Assembly: GCA_963921935.1 (NCBI GenBank)
Contig: OY998175.1
Location: 744,001 to 808,000 of the forward strand
Direction: 5' to 3'
Source of the DNA: Galeruca laticollis
Lineage: Eukaryota > Arthropoda > Insecta > Coleoptera > Chrysomelidae
DNA length: 64,000 nt
The translations under genes and the position numbers were made by a program. This document shows, one piece after another, positions 1 through 11,914 of this stretch. The stretch's first letter is position 1, and the number at the start of each line of letters is the position of its first letter. The notes under the pieces were generated by a model. The model was not told the origin of the DNA, searched no databases, and saw only the letters and a program-made list of their open reading frames with translations.

Positions 1-1352
1 GAGTTACCGAGTTGGCTGCCAATATAAGCGAACAGATAAAAACAAAATCAGACTCTTTCATTGCATTTTCTATTGCCTGTGACGAAAGTACAGATGTGTG
101 TGGTGTGGCGCAACTCGCTGTTTTCCTTCGTGCTGTTTATAGAGATATCAACGTTTATGAAGAATTACTGGAATTAGTACCATTGCATGATACAACAACT
201 GGGGAGGATATTTTCAATGATGTTTATGGACTTCTGCAAAAGTACAATTTAGATTTGTCAAAACTGTATTCCGTTGCAACAGACGGAGCTCCTTCAATGA
301 CTGGAGTAAATAATGGCTTCATTAAAATATTACAAACAAATATCAGAGAAACGGGCAGTGACAAACCAGATTTTCATCATGTTCATTGCATAATCCACCA
401 AGAAGTTTTATGCTCAAAAGTGATCAAGTTGGAAAGCGTTTTAAAGTCAGTGAAAAAAATGATAAACTTCATAAGGTCACGTGGCTTGAATCAGCGACAG
501 TTTTCTGCGTTTTTATGTGATTTAGAAAGTGAGTACACTGGTTTACCTTATTTTGCAGAAGTGCGATGGCTTTCGTGTTCTATGGTTCTCGATCGGTTTT
601 GGAAACTCAAAGAAGAAATACGCCTTTTCATGGAAGTGAAAGAACAAGATGTCAGCTTATTATCCGACGTACCTTTTTTACAAGATCTTTCATTTATGGT
701 AGACATCACAAAACACTTGTCGGACTTAAATACGAAATTGCACGTCAAGTTATAACAGATATGCATGATCATGTTAAAGCTTTCAAGTGTAAGATGATGC
801 TGTGGAAAAACCAGTTGGCGGTGGATAATCTGTCACATTTTCCGACTTGCAAGGCGTATCAGGAAAGTACAAGTGGCCCAATATCATACAAAATGTATAC
901 AGAGAAAATGGGAAGCCTTCTGTCAGAATTTGAAAAGCGTTTTCAGGATTTTAAGTCCCAAGAAAACAATTTTTCTTTATTTACTGGTCTTTTCACTATC
1001 GATATTGATAAAGTTCCCCCTCACTTGCAGATGGAAGTGATTGAGATTCAGTGTCAAACCCATTTAAAAGAAAAATTTGATAGTGTTGGTACATTCGAAT
1101 TTTATAAGTACTTGCCTTTTCAATACCAAGAAATGAGAAAACTTGCCTGTAAAATCCTGTCAATGTTTGGAAGTACCTAAAGTGTGAACAATTATTTTCT
1201 TTGATGTAAGAGAACAAATCTCCCGCAAGATCGCCATTGACGGACGCACACTTGGACGCAGTTTAAAAGTTATTTCCGCCGATAAATTCACGCCACAAAT
1301 AGACAACTTAATTAAAGACAAAAGATGTCAAATATCTGGCAAAAGAAGTTAA
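1..1352 (+). pseudogene. hAT-superfamily transposase, GTF2IRD2/ZMYM-like, 5'-truncated by window edge
   Basis: Broken hAT transposase. The frame is already open at the left edge (ELAANISEQIK), so any N-terminal zinc finger lies outside. Blocks typical of GTF2IRD2/Charlie-like hAT proteins follow in order: ACDESTDV with the first catalytic Asp, SVATDGAPSMTG with the second, FHHVHCIIHQE, and RWLSCSMVLDRFW. The frame shifts near 748, where ITDMHDHVKAF continues in another phase. It shifts again near 1178, after which the C-terminal dimerisation block reads EQLFSLM and the protein ends around DKRCQISGK with a stop at 1350-1352. Two frameshifts make it non-functional. The segment after the stop (about 1465-1535, with gcggcccacc) resembles the 3' end of such elements. 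Family is fairly sure; subfamily is not. Confidence 0.8.
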
Positions 1353-2589
1353 TGTTTGTAAGTTTTTGTAATGTCCTTTTTATTGGAAATTTAATAAATA
1401 TACTTCTAACATAATAGTACTTTTTTCGTTAAGATTTTCAGTAGTTTGTCTTCTTTAAGATTAGGTTTTGCGGCCCACCTAGTCTATGGTCTTCATGCTT
1501 TTGGCCAACCAGTGACTTTGAGTTTGACATGGCTGCATTAGAGGTACGATTTAGGCAACTGTGACTCGCAGCAAACATATCCTTATTTCTAACCTCACAT
1601 ACACGTAGAAGCACAAACCGGCCCATCAAAACACTCTATATTAATGCTAGTTTTGCAAACTAATAATAAACTACATTAGTACGTACCTTGAGTCATTACA
1701 TTCTTACGAAAATGTTTCCAAAACACTATCAACTAGCTCCAAAACAGAAAATCGTTTGCAACAACTTAGTAACCGCACACGCACCAAACTTTGTCTCGCC
1801 ACTACAACCAAGCACTTAATTACTTATTAAAATTAAGTTGATACGATTTTTTAGGAGGCGGTACGATTTTGGCAACTCTCCTCTAATTATTATAATTCAT
1901 TACCATTGCACTTTAATCAGATAATAAGAGGATTGATAAAATTTTCCACATACCTACTTTGGCATGTCGAATTTTTAACTTGGCACACTGTATTTTTTAT
2001 GTTTTTTTTTAATTCTTACAAAGTTCATATAAAAGTTAAAGTTTCATTAATTAAAAAGTGAATATTTCGTTAATATAAGTTTGTTGTGGGCAACGACAAA
2101 ATGATAATATATTATCTTTAAAAAAACACACCTATAATTATTCCAATATAAATTTCGTGTGACATAAATCACCCGAAAACCCGGGCTCACTTCGATGTCG
2201 ATATTCGGCTTCACGAGATTACCATCGCAGGTCGACAATAAGACAATGCCGTCTTTGATCCTCAAATATCGTAAAACTCTAAACGGTTGCGGATAATTGC
2301 ACTCATTCGACAAAGATTTTTAAACGAAGGAGTATTAAGTTTGAAACGAAACCACAATTTAAAGCTGAAAGCAATAAAATGTGACAAAAGTGAGTTTATC
2401 AATCACGAGAAGTGAAAAATAAATATCAAGATATAAATACTTTAAGTGGCGATATGAGAAATCTCACTTAGAAACATTTATCTGCTGAATACACATATTT
2501 GAAATTAAATTGGAAGGAATTTGCTGACTTAGGTTAGGTATTTCAGCCATCTCACCTTAATAGTGCTGCTTTAGGAATAAGTAAAACTT
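1353..2589. other. Non-coding AT-rich stretch, no supported gene
   Basis: After the hAT 3' tail I see no gene here. An 88-codon minus-strand open frame (2047-2313) lies in a slightly GC-richer patch (2160-2310), but its translation shows no motif I know and it has no start context or neighbour to support it. Confidence 0.5.
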
Positions 2590-3195
2590 CAGTTAAAAAG
2601 ACTACATCTCGAAAACTTCCACCCCTACCATTTTACGCCTGTGCAAAATGTACCTACCAGCTTACCTACCATTGAGATACCAATTTGCAAGTGATATCCG
2701 AAACAAACGAATTCTCAACCACACTTTCGTCAATAGAATATTATTTGCAGACGAGGCCACATTTACACGCCGTGAAATTTTTAATATAAGGAATAATCAT
2801 TTCTGGGAAATTCAAAATCCCCATGTTAAAAGAGAAATGCATTTTCGACAGGAATTCAAAATAAATGTATGGTGTGGGATAATTGACGACCATTTCTTAA
2901 GGCCATTCGAGTTATCACAAACTTTGAATGAACTTGCACGTTTTACAAAACGACTTCATTCATCCGCTGGAAGAATTGCAATAATATGAGGTTAATGAAA
3001 GATGGTGCACAAATTTAAAAATACTAACTTTCCTGGACGCTGGATTGGTCGTAGTAACTAACCATTTTCCTTGGCCAAATTTTAAATCTCTCGATTTCGC
3101 TGTATGGGGCGCAACAACTCTTTTATAAGAATCCTATCTATATCCGCGACCAACGTTGGGAATAATTCAGTGCAACAGTGAACCAATTGGTGTTA
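2590..3195 (+). pseudogene. Tc1/mariner-superfamily transposase remnant
   Basis: Central part of a mariner-like transposase. The block ILFADEATFTRREIFN carries the first catalytic Asp (DE), followed by INVWCGIIDDHFLRPFEL. The long open frame stops at 2987-2989. The rest is recognisable but broken: a DGA block near 3000, FPGRWIGRS near 3030-3050, and FKSLDFAVWG near 3085-3110 with the last Asp. Upstream from about 2590 a degraded FHPYHFTPVQNV block is in place. It belongs to the same broad insect family as the element at 33377-35820, but is a separate, older copy with no visible terminal repeats. Confidence 0.7.
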
Positions 3196-3840
3196 TTCAA
3201 TGTGAGGGGATCTTTTATGAAACATATGAATAAATGCATCGAGGAGAATTTTGGACATACCCAACACTTACTTTGATATAACAACAATAAAAAACTATTC
3301 CTAACATGTATTTCAATACATTTGATAACCTCCGAATACGTAACACATCAAACACTTGCAAGTGTCCATAGCGTCTGCTTGTAACGTAAACATTAGGAGC
3401 CAAAATCTCCCAGTTCATATAGTTATATTTCAGTAAACTGACAATCAAAAAATTAGTAGAAAGGTTGGTTGTACAATGTTTTCGTCACAGCGAGAGATCG
3501 AACCACGTCACTTCACGTTTAACTTTTAAATTTCCAGTGCGTCAACCGCCGTTGCTAGATCCGCACCTTTTATTATTTTTCTAAAGTGTTATAAAAATGG
3601 CGAACGACTTTTTTTAAACATTATTATGCATGTTTTTAATCGAATTTAAGAAAATTAAAAGTGTATTTGTACTTATACTCTTCAAATCTGTTATTATATT
3701 TTATGATCGCTATTTCGTAAAAAAGTTAACCCGCTTTTGACAGTTTTGTACAAGAATCCCTTTTGTCGCATTTTGTGAATAATACAGTGTATATCATAAA
3801 ATATCTCAAATACTGATTTGTTCAGCAGAATTCACTTTAG
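3196..3840. other. Non-coding, no supported gene
   Basis: AT-rich sequence with a short GC-richer patch at about 3480-3580. The minus-strand 77-codon frame at 3215-3448 has no recognisable motif. Nothing supportable seen. Confidence 0.5.
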
Positions 3841-3937
3841 TAGATGACCGGAGTGTGAAGTAGATCGGCCGTCTTGTTAGGGCAGATTAGGGGTTAGCTT
3901 ATTTTCCATACAAACTTTTGACAGCGTTTATTGTAGT

Positions 3938-4790
3938 ACTTTTCCGCCAACCTATCTAATATGCGAGAAAAGCGAGCAAGTCTTGTTAGCACGATACAGC
4001 CTCCGGAGTGCAATAAGTCACCAATTTTATGATGGCATATTGTTAAGGACATTTCACAGATGAACCCTATTGATTTTCAGCTCACCAGAGCCCAGTACAA
4101 CGGGTGCTATGGTACTTGAAGTACGACATTTTGTCGTTTTTCGAAAAATTTCAGTTTGTTAGCACGATACAGCCTCCGGAGTTCAACAAGTCACCAATTT
4201 TATGATTGAATATTATTCAGGGCATCTCACTGATGAACTCGATTGATTTTCAGCTCACCAGAGCCAATACAACCGGTGCTACAGTACTTTAAGTACGATA
4301 TTTTTGTCATTTTTGGAGAAGTTTCAGTTTGTTAGCACGATACAGCCTCCGGAGTATATACAAGTGATGAATTTTATGATTGGATATTATTCAGAGCGTC
4401 TTAAAGATGAACCATATTGATATTGAGCTCACTAAAGCCAGTACAACGGGTGCTGTGGTACTTGAAGTACCAAATTTTTGTCATTGTTGGAGAATTTTCA
4501 GTTTGTTAGCACGATACAGCCTCCAGAGAGTATACGATTGATCAACTTTATGAATAAGTATTGTTCAAGGTGTCTCACAGATGTACCCTATTGATTTTCA
4601 GTTGACTAGAACGAGTACAGCGGTTCCTATAAAACTAGATATACTAAATTTTTGGTTATTTTTGGAGAAATTTCGGTTTGTTAGCACGATACATCCCCCG
4701 AAGTGTATACAAGTAACAATTTTATGATAGAATATTGTTCAGGGCCACAGATGCGGAAAAGTTAGTTTTAATCTTTAAAACCGTTTATTA
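3938..4790 (+). mobile_element. Helentron-like tandem-repeat element, copy 1
   Basis: Starts ACTTTTCCGCC and ends GCGGAAAAGTTAG...AAACCGTTTA. The block between the ~40-bp head and the first internal repeat, including the GTC microsatellite seen in other copies, is deleted, so the head runs straight into CTTGTTAGCACGATACAGCC. Five internal repeats begin with TTGTTAGCACGATACA at about 3982, 4157, 4328, 4503 and 4678, a spacing near 174 bp. No open frame. Lack of a clear target duplication and the head/microsatellite/tandem-repeat plan point to the Helentron-associated class (like DINE-1 or pearl), but that class is inferred. Confidence 0.7.
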
Positions 4791-5056
4791 TAAGTAAGTA
4801 TTTTAAATTAGTGTTTAGAAGCTATTTTGTTATTTTTATAACCGAAAGTACTTTATTTGGAAGAAATCCGGTAAACACGTTTTGTTGTCATATTCAAAAA
4901 TAGGGAGACATATAACCTCACTTTTTAAAATATACTGTTTATGAATCCTTATTGAAGTTTATTTTAATGATATTCAACAGTGCATTAAAGCATTTATTTA
5001 AAAAAATACTTACAAAACAAAACAAAAATAAAACCACTTTGTAAATACACCCTATA

Positions 5057-5658
5057 TACAGGGTGTCCCACGAGGTTTTGGCCAGTATATATCTCGAAAA
5101 CTATTTGAACTAAAATATTGAAATTTGGCAGTTATAAATCGTAGATAATATTACACATTTTAAGCAATCAGCTACTTTGCTACAATGTCACGTTTCTGGT
5201 TACGTGGTATCATTTCTAGAAAAGTTAATGACACACCCTACCCTGTATATTGTTCAACTGTTGTAAAGGTCTCTCTTATAATAATTTGGCGATACCTATT
5301 TTTTTGTTAGGTACTTAGAAACGACAAATAAATGTTTATAAGGTTTTTTATTTGAAATAGAAAGAGAGCTGAAAATCAAAAAGAATTGGAATACAATAAC
5401 ACTTTTACTACAGTTGATGCTTAAATTGATATCAACCTTCATTAATGCAGCATTCAAGTCTTCTGACTAAATTTCTAGAATATGTTTTTTGTTTCCCAGC
5501 TCTCTTAGTTTTTCAAATATAAACTTTATAAAAATTTGCAGCAAAGTAACTGCTTGCTTGAAATGTGTAATACTACTTACGGTTTATAACTGCCAAATTT
5601 CAATATTGTAGTACAAATAGTTTCCGAGATATATACTGGCCAAAACCTCGTGGGACTT
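5057..5658. mobile_element. Mariner-type MITE with ~130-bp inverted repeats
   Basis: The left arm begins TACAGGGTGTCCCACGAGG after a TA. The right arm (about 5530-5655) is its reverse complement with point differences; both contain GGTTTTGGCCAGTATATAT and GAAATTTGGCAGTTATAAA in mirrored order. The outermost bases of the right end are mutated (gggacttgtct instead of gggacaccctg). There is no coding capacity. The TACAGGGTG end and TA target fit the Tc1/mariner superfamily. Confidence 0.75.
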
Positions 5659-6319
5659 GTCTTTCTATTAGATACAAAAAGGAGAAATAAGAGTTTTGTT
5701 TATGTTCGATGAATGCATTCTTTCATTATTGAAAACTGTTGATGAAAGCATAAATTAATATTCTCTGATATACAGATATTAAGATTCAGTCTTCTGACAT
5801 GTGTTCTATCGCAATAATCAAGCTCTATGCTTATGTTAACCTTACTTAGTTGTTTTATTTGTGAATCTAATCTAATAAAGTCACAAGATTCGCAAATCAC
5901 ACAATCCACAAACTTTGTTTGAAAAGTAGACACTGATCAACCCTAACAAGGTAGTCGATCTACGTCATCACTCCGGTTGTCTATATCATTAGATAACATG
6001 TTAAATCAGTAGATTTACTGTAAAATCAGTAGAGCTGGCAACGTTGCTTTTGTATGATAAACATATGGAATGACGTTTGCTGGGACGTGACAAACTTTGC
6101 TCTGATTGATGTAGGGATGGGCAAAATTTTGAAAACATCGATGTTGATATCAAATGATATCTCGAATATGCACCATCGATGTTGTAAAAACATCGGCTTG
6201 AAAATATCGATGTTTTTAAGAATGTGTCATATGATACATCTAATACAATTTATATGAAAAAATGAATAATAAATTCGAGAAGTAAGTTAGGTTTGTAGTG
6301 AGGGGGTCCTCCACTGCGA

Positions 6320-8779
6320 CTGGTAAGTGTGTATTATGGCTCATACCTATTCAGATTACACCAAACAACTTCAGCTTCTTAACGAATCCTATTCATTTGT
6401 TCGGTGAATGATATTTCAGGTCCGAGAGAGAGAGAGAAACCCTGCCAAACATCATATATCTGACTAACTATATGCTCTGCTGTTTCATCATCTTCCAAAC
6501 AAAGATGGCAAATCGGATCCTCTGACAGTCCAAGTCCCAGCATATGATGATTTAGACGATAGTGGCCTGTTAGGTACCGTACGTCATGCCTGTTAGAGCC
6601 TAACATTTGTTTGGATATATTTTTCGAAGGATGTATGAAAGCCTTTGAATGAACCAATCCTGGTATATCATACCAGAAGTCGAAAGCTCTTCTTGCTGTC
6701 CAGGAATTTAGTGTTTGTTTAGCAATACTTGTAGCGATGCTAATTGATAAAGACACTAGCGGCACCCTTCCTTGCAAGAGAGTCTGCCTTCTCATTTCCA
6801 TCTATACCAGAGTGGCCAGGGATCCAGACCAGCTATACCCTGTTGCGTTCTCCTATCGAGGCGAGTCTTTTTTCGCAGTCTAAAACCAATTTTGACGTTA
6901 TACGGTAGGAGATAAGGACTTTCAAAGCTGCTTGGCTGACCGTGGTCTGCACCCGTTTACACCCACACCAGAGCTTGGGGATGTCTTTGAACCATCAGTG
7001 TACCAACGTATGTCTGTTCTTAAAAGTTTATCCTTACGGAAGACCCAGGCACATTGTAGTTTACTGTCAGAGGTCATTCCCAGAACAGCGTCCGCTAGCA
7101 TTCTGTTTTGCTCTGTATAAGCCTGTTTTGTGCATTTAGTAATATGCACAATTCTATATGCTGTCCATATGGCCTCCTTTTCTAGAAATATATAGAGAAG
7201 AGCTAGGTCCAGGAGGATTTCCATGGCTGCTGACGGTGTGGTACCGATAGCACCAGTAATAGATATACAAGCCTGTCTCTGTATACCAGAGAGCTTTGCT
7301 TGAGCCGTTTTCTGTAAATCTTTTGTCCACCAAGCAGTAGCTCCATATTTGATCATTGGTCTGACAATCATCACATATATCCAAAAGATATGTTTAGGAC
7401 CCAAACCCCAAGATTTTACATAGATCCTACGACACGTTCATAAAGATAATCTGGCCTTATGGATAACTTTTTTCAAGTGAGCGTTCTAAGTAAGAACATA
7501 TATATTTTTAATGACCGTAAATTCTCAATTTCTTACATTTTCATGGGTTTCCACCATTTAATATTAAAATTGCTGAAAAACCAAATAACATTATAGGAAA
7601 TAAACTTGTTTCTGGACTCAAACCAGATAATAAAAACACAATAAACTCAATATATAAAATAAACTGTTCTGATTGCAATGGTACTTGCATTGGTCAATCT
7701 AGCCAATATTTACATAAGAGAATTTAACAACACCGGCAATCAGTTCGAAATAACAATGCATTATCAAAACGTTCACTTGATAAAAATCACTCTTTTAATT
7801 TCAACAACGTAGAAATAATAACTACAGAAAAAAAAATAATAGTAAAAGATTAATCAAAGAAATGATAAATATTAAGAAAAATCCTGACTCAATTAATTTC
7901 AGAACTGGCATAGACAACTCAAGTTGTATATATACGAACTTACTATTATAAACGAATATCTACACCTTACCTAGTTATTAAAAATTAAAAAATAGGTCTC
8001 TAATTCTAATTTTAATTTAGTTAGAACACTCTGTAAATACATTTTAACCATTTTTAACATATTTCACTGTTTATATTATTTGTTTGTATGTATAATAATC
8101 GTATTTTTTTTAATTTAAGAAATACTACTATACAGTAGTAGACAAGCCTCTACGGAGGTATAATCAAAAAGGAAGTTTTAAAGAAATATATTTTAACTAT
8201 AAGTATGTATTTAAATAAATGTATTTCAAATTTTTAGAAAGGTTTGAAAATGCTTTAAATAAAATAATCCGAAACGTTACCACTATAAGCAAGTGATTTT
8301 ATTTCTGACCTAAACCCATGAAAATATAAAAAAAAGTTCCAAGTAAGTTTTTTATCTAGGATAAACCCCAAATATTTTACTTCCGCTGCAAATGAAATTG
8401 CCTCACCATTATAGGAAAGTGGTGGAAGATCCACCAATTTCCTTCTCCTAATGAAGGGAACTATTACAGTTTTAATAGGGTTAACAGACATCTGCTCCCT
8501 CTGACACCAACTGTGGACATCGCCCAACGTTTTTTGGAGGATATTATATTCTATCCGTCCTGACTTGGTCAAGGTCGTCTGCAGTTCTACCCCTCTTCCT
8601 ACGAGAGCACCAAGCAGGTCATCCATCAAGAGTGACCACAGTAGGGGAGCTCCTGGAAACCTTAAAGCTAATGGCCTCATTTTGAAGAGATGTAGTGGCT
8701 GTTCTATTAGTGAACATGGCATATATCCAGTCAAGGTTGTGTAACGGTAAATCTGTTGATTTGCCTGTTTGATAAACAT
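6320..8779 (-). pseudogene. RNase H-bearing LINE (I/Jockey-like) ORF2 remnant, split by an insertion
   Basis: Read on the minus strand, the reverse-transcriptase C-terminal part comes first (8779 to about 8330): APLLWSLLMDDLL, then VNPIKTVIVPF and KVKYLGFILDKKLTWN. After the PLE insertion the LINE resumes near 7480 with KKVIHKARL, then MIVRPMIKYGATAWW, and the RNase H start IRWYTDGSKTSP. The last part (6801-6379) contains YLTGHYRLNHHMLGLGL and CHLCLEDDETAEHIV, the zinc-knuckle-like tail found after RNase H in these LINEs. Several stops and frameshifts separate the pieces. It sits inside the hAT element 6112-9275. Confidence 0.75.
7500..8255 (+). mobile_element. Penelope-like element 3' fragment with GIY-YIG endonuclease
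   Basis: On the + strand 7640-7830 translates with stops to IYKINCSDCNGTCIGQSSQY and then HSFNFNNVEII. The order C-x2-C, (Y/C)IGQ(T/S), R/K-x-H and ALS-x-H is the GIY-YIG endonuclease domain at the C-terminus of Penelope-like retroelements. An AT-rich 3' tail runs to about 8250. The fragment interrupts the minus-strand LINE at about 7490 and 8320, so it inserted after that LINE. Exact borders are uncertain. Confidence 0.65.
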
Positions 8780-9283
8780 ACTAGTGGATGTTCAGAGGGG
8801 AGTTGTATAATATTACCCGTCTGATGTAGCAATTCAGTACTCTTTCAAGTCCTTTAAGCAGGAAAGATGTTAGGCTAATTCATCTGATCGATTTAGGGTG
8901 TGGGATTGTGTGGCCCACTTTCGGTGTTCGAAATCAAAACAGAATAGAAAATAACTAAGACCTAGTCTGATACTTAAATGATATGAATGCGATAACAGAA
9001 AATGCACAATAATGCCTCCTTGCAATTTTGTATAAAGGCATCTTTCTTCATTGCGCGTTAGTAACACAAAGAAAGTCAATGTTTTTCAGTTAAGTTTGGC
9101 AACAAACTACGACGCATATTTTAAAGCATTCTTATTAAAGAATAAATAAATCAGAGATGTTCTATTGAATGTTTAATTTACTTTCTGCTTTCTTTAATCA
9201 AAATAGAAGAAAACATCGAAAAAACATCGCAAAAAATATGTTGTCGATGTTTCTGAAACATCGTGCGCATCCCTAGATTGATG

Positions 9284-9646
9284 TTTTAACTATCACGACG
9301 AATCACTGTATTTTGCAGTCTTATTTTATCAAAAAACAATTCAATTTCACTTTTATTATAAAATAAATACGTTTTCGTAAATTCCTGAGACACATTTCAT
9401 TAGATGAATACATATTCTTAGATATTTTTGATTTTTGTCATTATACAAAAGACTTATTTGTAATCCGTCTGTGCAATTATTGTCATTCGTCGTTACTAAG
9501 AACACAAGTCATCGTCTTAACATCCCCTTGGGGTCTGGGATGGCCCGGAGCTGGTATTTCGTTGCGCAATCCTCTTGCGCATGCACGCCCACGGTCATCA
9601 AGATCGTCATCTGTTTCTCCTAGGCGACGCCGCAATCTCAGCCAAG
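9284..9646. other. Upstream region of the btd gene, with GC-richer promoter-proximal block
   Basis: The sequence is AT-rich up to about 9500, then becomes clearly GC-richer (9510-9660), as expected near the start of a developmental gene. A 62-codon open frame (9435-9623) falls in it but looks like a by-product of the composition. Confidence 0.5.
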
Positions 9647-9681
9647 TCAGTTATTAGTGCATCGTTTAAGTGTCGAGATTG
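9647..9681 (+). promoter_or_regulatory. Candidate TATA-less core promoter of btd (Inr plus DPE-like)
   Basis: TCAGTT at 9647-9652 matches the arthropod initiator (A at 9649 as +1). Taking that A as +1, AGATTG occupies +28 to +33, close to the downstream promoter element. No TATA box is seen 25-35 bp upstream. The predicted 5' UTR would be 48 nt. Motif-based prediction only. Confidence 0.35.
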
Positions 9682-9696
9682 TCGAGGAAGTCCACG

Positions 9697-9759
9697 ATGA
9701 TGGCATCTTCGGTTCCACTACATCAGTATCATCAAGGTGGCGCAGCGCAAGCGCATCAG
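9697..9759 (+). CDS. btd: buttonhead/Sp5-type gene, coding exon 1
   Basis: First coding exon of the Sp-family gene completed by the exon at 21866-22756. Two adjacent ATG codons (9697 and 9700) open a 21-codon frame reading MMASSVPLHQYHQGGAAQAHQ minus its last residues, rich in His, Gln and Ala. It ends on a codon boundary directly at a GTGCGT donor (9760). The far exon's acceptor (tgttacag, ending 21865) is also in phase 0 and leads straight into ISPLNLLAATC, so the splice gives a clean protein with the SP box right after the short N-terminus. The exon is too short for ordinary open-frame listing and is supported by the splice logic and the promoter-like sequence before it; RNA would settle it. 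Confidence 0.65.
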
Positions 9760-10369
9760 GTGCGTGATTATAATCATAGTAATCTTGAAAATGAAATAAC
9801 CCCTCATTAGTGTGATGTAGTTGTTTATTTTGTTATTCTTCGTTGGTTCGTTTGTTTTCTTCAAATAATATTGTTGATTCCAGTAGCACTGTCAGTCATT
9901 TTTATCGATAAGATTTTCTTTGGTATGGTAAAGGATAATATTAAAAATATGTACTTATGTTTATTTAAATACTTGAAAAAACATATTACTACTACTGAAA
10001 TTAATATAAAAACTATCAAAGAACAAATAATTCTTTTTTAATATAATTCAAATAGTTTTAGGGCTATTTTACAAGATCCGTAATTATTGTTCCTAAATAT
10101 TGCCGCTATATAATAAGGAAATCATTAACATTTTAAAAAAATTGACATTTGTTTCGATATGTTTAAGTATCATCGTCAGAATGACAGAAGTTACATTTCA
10201 TTTGATGCCTACTTGATGTTTAATAATTATTTTTGGTTATACCTACCTTGTGATTGACTTAATATATGTTAATAGAAAAAAGAAGAAGATATAATATTAC
10301 AAATATTAAACCTTAGATATTAATACTCCTTATAGGGATATCCTGGATATCATTTTCCTATTTAAGATC

Positions 10370-10800
10370 AGTAAAACCGTGCAATGATATAGGAAGGAAA
10401 CTGGGTAAACTATATATGCTGATATTTACAATTATTACTTAAGGAAACGGTTTAAAAGTGGAGAACTCTCTAGATTTATGATGACTGCATATAGTGAGTC
10501 TGTTAAGTGTCTTCTAATTCCTCAAGAAAATCTAGCTCTTATTTCTTATCACAAATATGTAGTACTTCTAGTTTTGTGTTAGGTGGGATTTCTCTAGATT
10601 TAATACATAGTATGCTCGTAAATGGTCATTGTTCTGATTTAAAAAATTCGAATTGTTTGACCTACTACATTCTGGACATTTAAGTTTATATATAATAGAC
10701 TTTTTTAATGAGGATGATGTTGTTTTTACATTTAACAATTTTGTACTTATATTAATTTCTGGTTTAAAAGAAATTTGTTGCTAAAGATACTATCTTTGTA
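10370..10800 (-). mobile_element. Penelope-like element 3' fragment (family shared with 16600-17050)
   Basis: The minus strand translates to IIYKLKCPECS and, further on, LEVLHICDKK then ELDFLEELE, the C-terminal GIY-YIG region of a PLE, with the YIGQ stretch largely deleted. The DNA is closely related to 16600-17050 and 23160-23355; all three share the block cttatcacaaatatgta. Confidence 0.55.
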
Positions 10801-10947
10801 ATATTACCGGAAAATGTGATGGTTTTGTAATTTTGTATTTCTTTAATTTGTTTGGAGATTATTAATAGTAATGCTACTTTTTCTCTCTTTTTTATTAAGT
10901 AATTTATTTATTATATGCAATTGGTAATCGTTGGATGTGGCTATTTT

Positions 10948-11914
10948 ACTTTTCCGCCCAACCTTTCTATATGCAAAAAAAGTTGGAATTTTGAAATTTT
11001 TTTTTGAGTCACTTTTACGTTTTCCATCAACAACAACACGAAAAAACGGTTTTTAGAAAAAAATCCTGTGTGTATGTCGTCGTCGTTGTCGTCGTCCTTA
11101 CATGTCTTGTTAAGACGATACAGCCTCGGGAGTGCAATAAGTCAGCAATTTTATGATTGAATATTGTTAAGGACATGTCACAGATGATCCCTATTGATTT
11201 TCAGTTCACCAGAGCCAGTACAACGGGTGCTATGGTACTTGAAGTACGACATTTTGTAATTTTTTGACAAATTTCAGTTTGTTAGCACGATACAGCCTCC
11301 GGAGTTCAACAAGTCACCAATTTTATGATTGAATATTATTCAGGGCATCTCACTGATGAACCCTATTGATTTTCAGCTGACCAGAGCCAATACAACAGGT
11401 GTGACAGTACTTTAAGTACGATATTTTTGTCTTTTTTGGAGAAGTTTCAGTTTGTTTGCACGATACAGCCCCCGGAGTATATACAAGTGATCAATTTTAT
11501 GATTGGATAATATTCAGAGCGTCTCAAAGATGAACCCTATTGATATTCAACTCAGTCAAGCCAGGACAACGGGTGCTATGGTACTTGAAGTACCAAATTT
11601 TCGTAATTTTTGGAGAATTTTCAGTTTGTTAGCACGATACAGCCTTCAAAGAGTATACGATTGATCAATTTTATGATTGAATATTGTTCAGGGTATCTCA
11701 CAGATGTACGCTATTGATTTTCAGTTGACTAGAGCAAGTACAGCGGGTCCTATAAATCCAGATATACTAACTTTTTGGTTATTTTTGGAGAAAATTCGGT
11801 TTGTTAGCACGATACATCCCCCGAAGTGTATACAAGTAGCAATTTTATGATAGAATATTGTTCAGGGCCACAGATGCGGAAAAGTTAGTTTTAATCTTTA
11901 TAACCGTTTATTTT
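10948..11914 (+). mobile_element. Helentron-like tandem-repeat element, copy 2
   Basis: A near full-length copy in the btd intron, same strand as the gene. Head ACTTTTCCGCCCAACC, then acgaaaaaacggtttttag, a short GTC microsatellite (about 11080-11097), five roughly 174-bp repeats (about 11106, 11278, 11453, 11626, 11801), then GCGGAAAAGTTAG and AACCGTTTA. Middle repeats carry the odd-centred palindrome GTACTTGAAGTAC or GTACTTTAAGTAC. Confidence 0.75.

Larger units (their letters stand above)
3841..5983. mobile_element. DNA transposon remnant with ~50-bp inverted ends, filled by younger insertions
   Basis: The left end (3841-3890) and the reverse complement of the right end (5934-5983) match over about 50 bp with scattered differences: both contain ACCGGAGTG, GTAGATCG and CTTGTTAGGG in the same order. 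This suggests one element of about 2.1 kb. Inside it sit a Helentron-like repeat copy (3938-4790) and a MITE (5057-5658). No transposase frame remains; the 77-codon minus-strand frame at 5700-5933 shows no motif. No clear target duplication was found, so the exact borders and superfamily are open. Confidence 0.5.
6112..9275. mobile_element. Non-autonomous hAT-type element with 8-bp target duplication
   Basis: The left end is TAGGGATGGGC and the right end GCGCATCCCTA, with repeated CATCGATGTT-like subterminal motifs at both ends (6130-6220 and 9205-9262). A perfect 8-bp duplication GATTGATG flanks it at 6104-6111 and 9276-9283. Short inverted ends plus an 8-bp duplication are the hAT signature. 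Most of the 3.16 kb is younger insertions (LINE and PLE); the original element was probably well under 1 kb. Confidence 0.8.

Noticed and set aside
2047..2313. 88-codon minus-strand frame
   Set aside because: No recognisable domain, no supporting context; cannot be separated from chance.
3938..4790. CRISPR-like array from regularly spaced TTGTTAGCACGATACA
   Set aside because: Period is ~174 bp and the 'spacers' are themselves homologous; it is an internal tandem repeat of a eukaryotic element.
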